Part shown: in pieces, positions 60,035 to 64,000 of the stretch
Numbering within the stretch: position 1 is the first letter of the stretch
Layout of the letters: each line of letters opens with the position of its first letter
Assembly (NCBI RefSeq): GCF_963678635.1
Contig: NC_087065.1
Coordinates: 28,909,254 to 28,973,253, forward strand
Direction: 5' to 3'
Source of the DNA: Symsagittifera roscoffensis
Lineage: Eukaryota > Xenacoelomorpha > Acoela > Convolutidae
DNA length: 64,000 nucleotides
Program-made: the position numbers and the translations under genes
Notes under the pieces: model-generated
What the model was told of the DNA's origin: nothing
What the model saw: the letters and a program-made list of their open reading frames with translations, nothing else
Database searches by the model: none

Positions 60035-60890
60035 TTTTACTGCCTTATAGCTCTTTCAATTTCTAGAACATTTTTTCTCGAAAAAATAACCCAATTCGAG
60101 AAAATTGGATCAATATTTAACTTTTTTCGTTTCGTTGGGAAATCTGGAAATTTTAATCCATTTTTGAAAATAAAAGTCGATCACGTTTTTCGTGACCTTT
60201 AAACTTTCGCGCTGTTAGATAGAGGAGTATGAGTTCCTTTTACACAGAGGCGAATACGCATACACAAGCAAAAAATATGACCGATAATGCTACTAGGAAA
60301 AACTGAATGAGTAAAACTTTGAGTCTACAACATTTCTTAAGTGACGCACGCCAATTATGAGTCTACATAATTACTAAGTGACACAAGCCAATTATGTCGC
60401 ATTAGCAGAACCAGTCAATTTGAAAAAAAAAAATTACCAACTAACATGCCTCAATTTACAGAGCGGACGCATTTTAACTAGTATACGAAAAAGTTCATTT
60501 AAAACATCCGACACTGCCCAGGTTCGAATCCTCTTATTTTGTTGCGGGTCTCGTTCCCTACCTCTACCCTACAAATCCATGGTACCATAAAGCTAAAATG
60601 TTATTTGCATTATAATAGTCTGTGTTAATATCCTTATCATTGGTTGTACTTAATAGCTGGTTACTAATAAAAATGGACACTATCAAAATGAACACATTTT
60701 GTCGCAACAATATTTGCGATTTGGATAAAAAAGAGAGTTCATACTATAACATAAGGTTTGCTTGTGTAAACAAAGGAAATCAACTGAACTTGACGAGAAA
60801 CCAAACGTCAAGCCGCGAAACACGAAATTTGAACCTGAACAAATTTTAGGACTTCTAATAAATCATCACGACCTATATAACCTATATCTC
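60035..60890. repeat. Dispersed repeat family R, copy 3, split by an insertion
   Basis: The first half (60035-60240) includes GTCGATCACGTTTTTCGTGACC exactly as in copy 1. The second half (60790-60890, with CGTCAAGCCGCGAAACACGA and CATCACGACCTATATAAC) resumes after about 550 bp of unrelated DNA that carries the tRNA-like boxes. Confidence 0.6.
60440..60560 (+). repeat. tRNA-derived SINE-like head
   Basis: GGTTCGAATCC at 60521-60531 is a perfect pol III B box. About 55-70 nt upstream, GAGCGGACGC with TTTTAACTAGTATACG resembles a tRNA D-arm and anticodon region. The cloverleaf is not complete (acceptor stem not paired), so this is a tRNA-derived repeat or pseudogene, not a working tRNA. Confidence 0.5.
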
Positions 60891-61061
60891 CACTACAATT
60901 ATCGACTTTTAAACAAATACCGTATATAAGCAACGCCGATTTCTCTAGTAAAGGATTAACTTCTTAAGTTATGATTAATTCTTCAACAGAAAAAAACTAT
61001 CCCTCAAAACGTATGATTAATCTCTTAAAACGGAAAGCATCTACTATCTCTTAAAACTTAC

Positions 61062-62359
61062 AATCGAATACTGGACCAGTGCTTTCTCCGCCTTCGACAC
61101 CTGGGACAGCTTCTGGTTGCCGATTACGTTCGGTGCCGGGTTAGCGTCTATCATCGTGTAGTTTACAGCTTTGATTTGGTTGTTCTGCCTTGTCTCGCTT
61201 TTTGATCTTCCCATCGCTGATACGTTGTGACTCTGTGAGTTAAATGTGTTTTGGAATCTAGTTTTATGGTGCTGGCTATTGTTCTCATGACCACCAGTGT
61301 ACAGGTTGCTCTGAGCGTGCATACCCATGCTACTTTTGTGACTGAAATCAATATGGGCTCCATAGCCATGGTTCATTTTATGTTGATCACCTCCCATGCC
61401 CATATTTGGACCTTCGTGATAATTTCCTAGCGCGCGATCTGCAGCTGCTATACTATCTGCGGATCCAGGGTTAAAATTGATACTTCTGTAGTTATCAGTT
61501 GCCTGCTGGTGTTCCCGCTCGCTGAGAACGTAGAAGTTCCTCCGACTACTGGCAGCAAGTGGGGGTTTATTTGATCCCACTCTTCTTGGAGATTGTTGAA
61601 GGTGCGCTTTGCTACTTGAAGATGATGGGTGTTTGACTGGACGTCTTGGTGGCGTAATATCTTGCCAGGGTCCCCGGTTTTGAGAAGCCGTTGGTATTTT
61701 TTGCGCGTGCCTGGAAGTAAAAGTATTATCCGACATGATTGTGGAGTCAACTTCACTTCTCTTGAATACTAGCTCCGCTTTTGGACAGTGCTTATGGTTA
61801 ATATTAAGAAACGGATCTATGTTGTGGTAATTGTGCGTTTTTTGTCTTGGAGGTGGAGGTTGAGGCGGTGATACTATACTGTTAAATCCTCTTTGCTGCT
61901 GCTGCAAACTTAAGCTTTGGTGTGAAGCCTGATTCCTTCCGTAATTATTGAATTGCTGCTCGTTATCTGTTAAAAACACATCATCTCTTGAGTCTGATAT
62001 GGACGCTGTTGTTGCCATGAAAGTATCAGGACTGTTATCTCTGCTGTAATTAGACAATTCAACTGCGTTATCAATCCATCTATTCACACATTGCTGTCTA
62101 CTTAAAGCACTATTACTGCTGCTTGCATGTAGCTGGTTCTGTCTGCTTTGTCGCGATGAGACCTTTTCTGGGTTCCAGGCACTGGTGGCGACTTTGAGGT
62201 CACTTCTGGCGTCACTCTGGGCGAGTGAGGTCGAGGAGTCTGGTTGTTGTCTAGGTCGGACTGTGGGCGCTCCACTGTCTGCTGAGTTGAACTGAGCAGA
62301 GGTATTCACAGACTGGTTTGCAAAGGCAGGTTCTAAATTCTGATACAGGTCGCAGGAGG
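61062..62359 (-). CDS. Penultimate exon of a GAB-type docking protein (1298 nt)
   Basis: The minus-strand frame is open from an acceptor (sense TGCATTTTAG, AG at 62361-62360) to a strong donor GTAAGT at 61061. The start at 62309 suggested by the open frame is a GTG, not an initiator; the true start and any PH domain must be in upstream exons. The exon is disordered, rich in Ser/Asn/Gln/Pro, with adaptor motifs: YQNL (62345-62334) and YHNI (61829-61818), both Y-x-N GRB2-SH2 sites; PPRRPVKHP with an R-x-x-K SH3 core (61643-61632); PPPPRQ; and at the end VNYTMID (61166-61146) and VQYSI (61076-61062), the two tyrosines 30 residues apart. In GAB/DOS proteins such a C-terminal pair recruits the phosphatase SHP2 downstream of receptor kinases. 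A DOK/IRS/FRS relative is less likely. Confidence 0.75.
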
Positions 62360-64000
62360 CTAAAATGCAGAGGCTCTATTGAAAAACTTCTTTTCTTAAC
62401 CGAAAACCAATTAGCAACCAGTTGCAATAATCTTAGAAGCTTTTCAAAAAATGTAATGCTTTTTTAGTTTTTTTGGCGCGGCTGTGAGGGGACAGGAGGA
62501 ATCTAGAGGTGTGCTTACAGTGACCCCCGTTGAACAAATCTTCGTCAGTCCCTTTGCACATCAACAAGTTGATCCATAATTTTGTCTGTAAATAACTCTA
62601 TGACTAAGGTTGAGAGCAAATGCATTTACATTTCAAGGTCTAAAAAAAATCTTTTTGACAAGCTTGGAGTCATGTTTTTGTAAGACGGCTAAGTGCACAA
62701 TCTAATGAAAACATTTAAAAGGCAATCGATAGTCATACGATTAATTACTCCGATTGTCATCACAAAAGTGACCACATCTCACTTCAGCTCTACATTTTTC
62801 AAATACTTTTGAAGCCAATCATTTTCATTTTCAAGCGCCTTCGAAACTGCTCAGCATTCTTCTGCCAAACTAAAGCAACCGTCAGCAATCAAAACTGCAA
62901 TAGTAGTTACTGCGGATTCAGGCGTTTTATCTTTCAAATCAAAAGACTAGAGCATTTAATCTAACATATTTGCATAATACCATTTTTGCACATTCCACAC
63001 ATGCCGTTCAAACTTGATCACTCAATAGCTTTTTTTCAAATCTTCACAGCAATTTACAAAAATGAGATCCTAGATACAAATCTGGAAGAAAACTGAAAAT
63101 GGTTCCAAAATTTTAGCATCAGGGTTGAGCTGAATGATCTCATTTTCATGACTAAAATATTGATATCGGTAAAATAAATTAGCGTGCCCAATAAATTTAT
63201 TCTATATTGAATCAATTTAATTAAATCGTTAAATTTAACGACTATTTCTTAAAAACAGTCAGCGCGTGCATTCAATCAATTTTTACGGTTTTGTGAAAAA
63301 TAAAAAATCATCAAAAGCCATGAGAACATTTTCATAAGAAGCACCGTTCAAAAGAAAATGAAATAGGCAACTTCTAAATTAGGGAAATTTGTGGAGCTGT
63401 CAAAGATAGCTACAAAGAGTGTTTAAACATACTTATGTCTCCAAAAAAGCGTCAAAACAAACAATTCTGAAATAAAATTGAAGTACAAATCAGTCTAATC
63501 AAAACAAACCAGTCCGTAAACCATACTTAGAAGGCAAGCAAGACATGAAAATGTTGACTTTTCGAGCTCCTCGTTTGTTAGCGAAGTTAATGAAATCGTG
63601 TTTGTGTAATTTGGCTCTTATTTTGGACTCAGAATGAGGTGCATGGGAAGTCTTTAAAGTTAACAACGGGTGTGGCGCTCAATTGTTTACATGGAGAAAA
63701 ATGGTAGGAATATTTCCAAAGGTCCGCAGTGGTACTTAATTCTTTCCATTTATAAGTCTACTTTTTTACTTGCCATAAGCATTGCAGAGAGCATAATATC
63801 TATACTTAATACTACCAGCTGGTATTGAATATTTTATGACAGCCAAAGCTTCCTAAAGAAGATTTGCAGAACCTTAAACCTCTTCAATCTCTAGGTCAAA
63901 ATTTAATATTTACACATTCTTTGTAGATCAAATTGAGGATTAAACTCGCCTCAAAACTAATATCAGATGCGCCAAATATGAAAGGGTCCATTTCAGCAGG
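62360..64000. other. Upstream intron or flank of the docking-protein gene
   Basis: A pyrimidine-rich acceptor lies at 62361-62390 in minus sense. No exon coding for a PH domain could be found up to the right edge, so the 5' part of the gene is expected beyond the window. AT-rich sequence with no recognised repeat. Confidence 0.5.

Larger units (their letters stand above)
58369..61061 (-). other. Intron of the docking-protein gene (2693 nt)
   Basis: GT at 61061-61060 (sense ATT|GTAAGT) and AG at 58370-58369. It is crowded with repeats: the SINE-like sequences at 58400-58800 and 60440-60560 and two copies of family R. No additional exon was needed to keep the frame. A 104-codon minus-strand frame (59716-59402) lies inside an R copy and is AT-rich and hydrophobic, probably chance. 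Confidence 0.7.

Noticed and set aside
60440-60560. Functional tRNA gene
   Set aside because: The B box is perfect, but the acceptor stem and full cloverleaf are not formed.
61163-61756. Alternative minus-strand frames inside the docking-protein exon
   Set aside because: They are out-of-phase shadows of the long exon, which has the motif content and splice signals.

Overview
The window looks like animal (metazoan) DNA, not prokaryotic. It is AT-rich and gene-poor, with spliced genes, a TATA-box promoter, poly(A) signals, tRNA-derived SINE-like sequences, an hAT-type short element, a LINE remnant and a very large Ty3/gypsy-type retroelement with an envelope-like region. Two features point to an appendicularian tunicate (Oikopleura-like larvacean): two probable introns of only 41 and 53 nt in a small secreted-protein gene, and the organisation of the env-bearing Ty3/gypsy element, which recalls the larvacean Tor elements. 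The second point is from memory, not a search. Another invertebrate cannot be excluded.

Layout. 1-24137: one uninterrupted tandem satellite of about 197-bp monomers (about 120 copies), entering from the left edge. It contains local higher-order repeats, a 259-bp chimeric monomer type, a small inversion and a 2.6-kb segmental duplication. 24138-24520: degenerate satellite edge. 24540-26310: decayed retroelement debris, comprising a gag-type CCHC knuckle on the minus strand, a LINE reverse-transcriptase remnant on the plus strand and a small three-copy repeat. 26401-27180: a compact intronless gene for a 204-aa secreted helical protein, with TATA box and poly(A) signal. 27480-46609: a minus-strand LTR retroelement of about 19 kb, running gag, PR, RT, RNase H, IN, membrane ORFs, env-like region and a 3' ORF. 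It is broken by stops, frameshifts and internal duplications, and bounded by terminal repeats about 97% identical over 490 bp. 47268-48478: a divergent relative of the terminal repeat with a different central segment. 49141-53600: diverged 2.4-kb tandem duplications of non-coding DNA. 53749-55363: one doubtful minus exon and one good candidate small secreted-protein gene with tiny introns. 55900-58190: dispersed repeats and a 223-bp hAT-like MITE. 58195-62359: the last two exons of a minus-strand GAB-type docking-protein gene, with an intron of about 2.7 kb that holds SINE-like and R-family repeats. 62360-64000: upstream intron or flank of that gene.

How it fits together. The left three quarters read as heterochromatin-like territory (satellite plus a nested large retroelement) in which one short secreted-protein gene survives between satellite and retroelement. 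The right quarter is ordinary genic DNA: a receptor-tyrosine-kinase signalling adaptor whose C-terminus keeps a paired-tyrosine SHP2-type docking motif split by an intron. No cluster of cooperating genes was recognised. The most unusual items are the size and extra membrane ORFs of the retroelement, the conserved-arm/variable-middle organisation of its terminal repeats, the hairpin-bearing satellite and the unannotated tiny-intron secreted gene.
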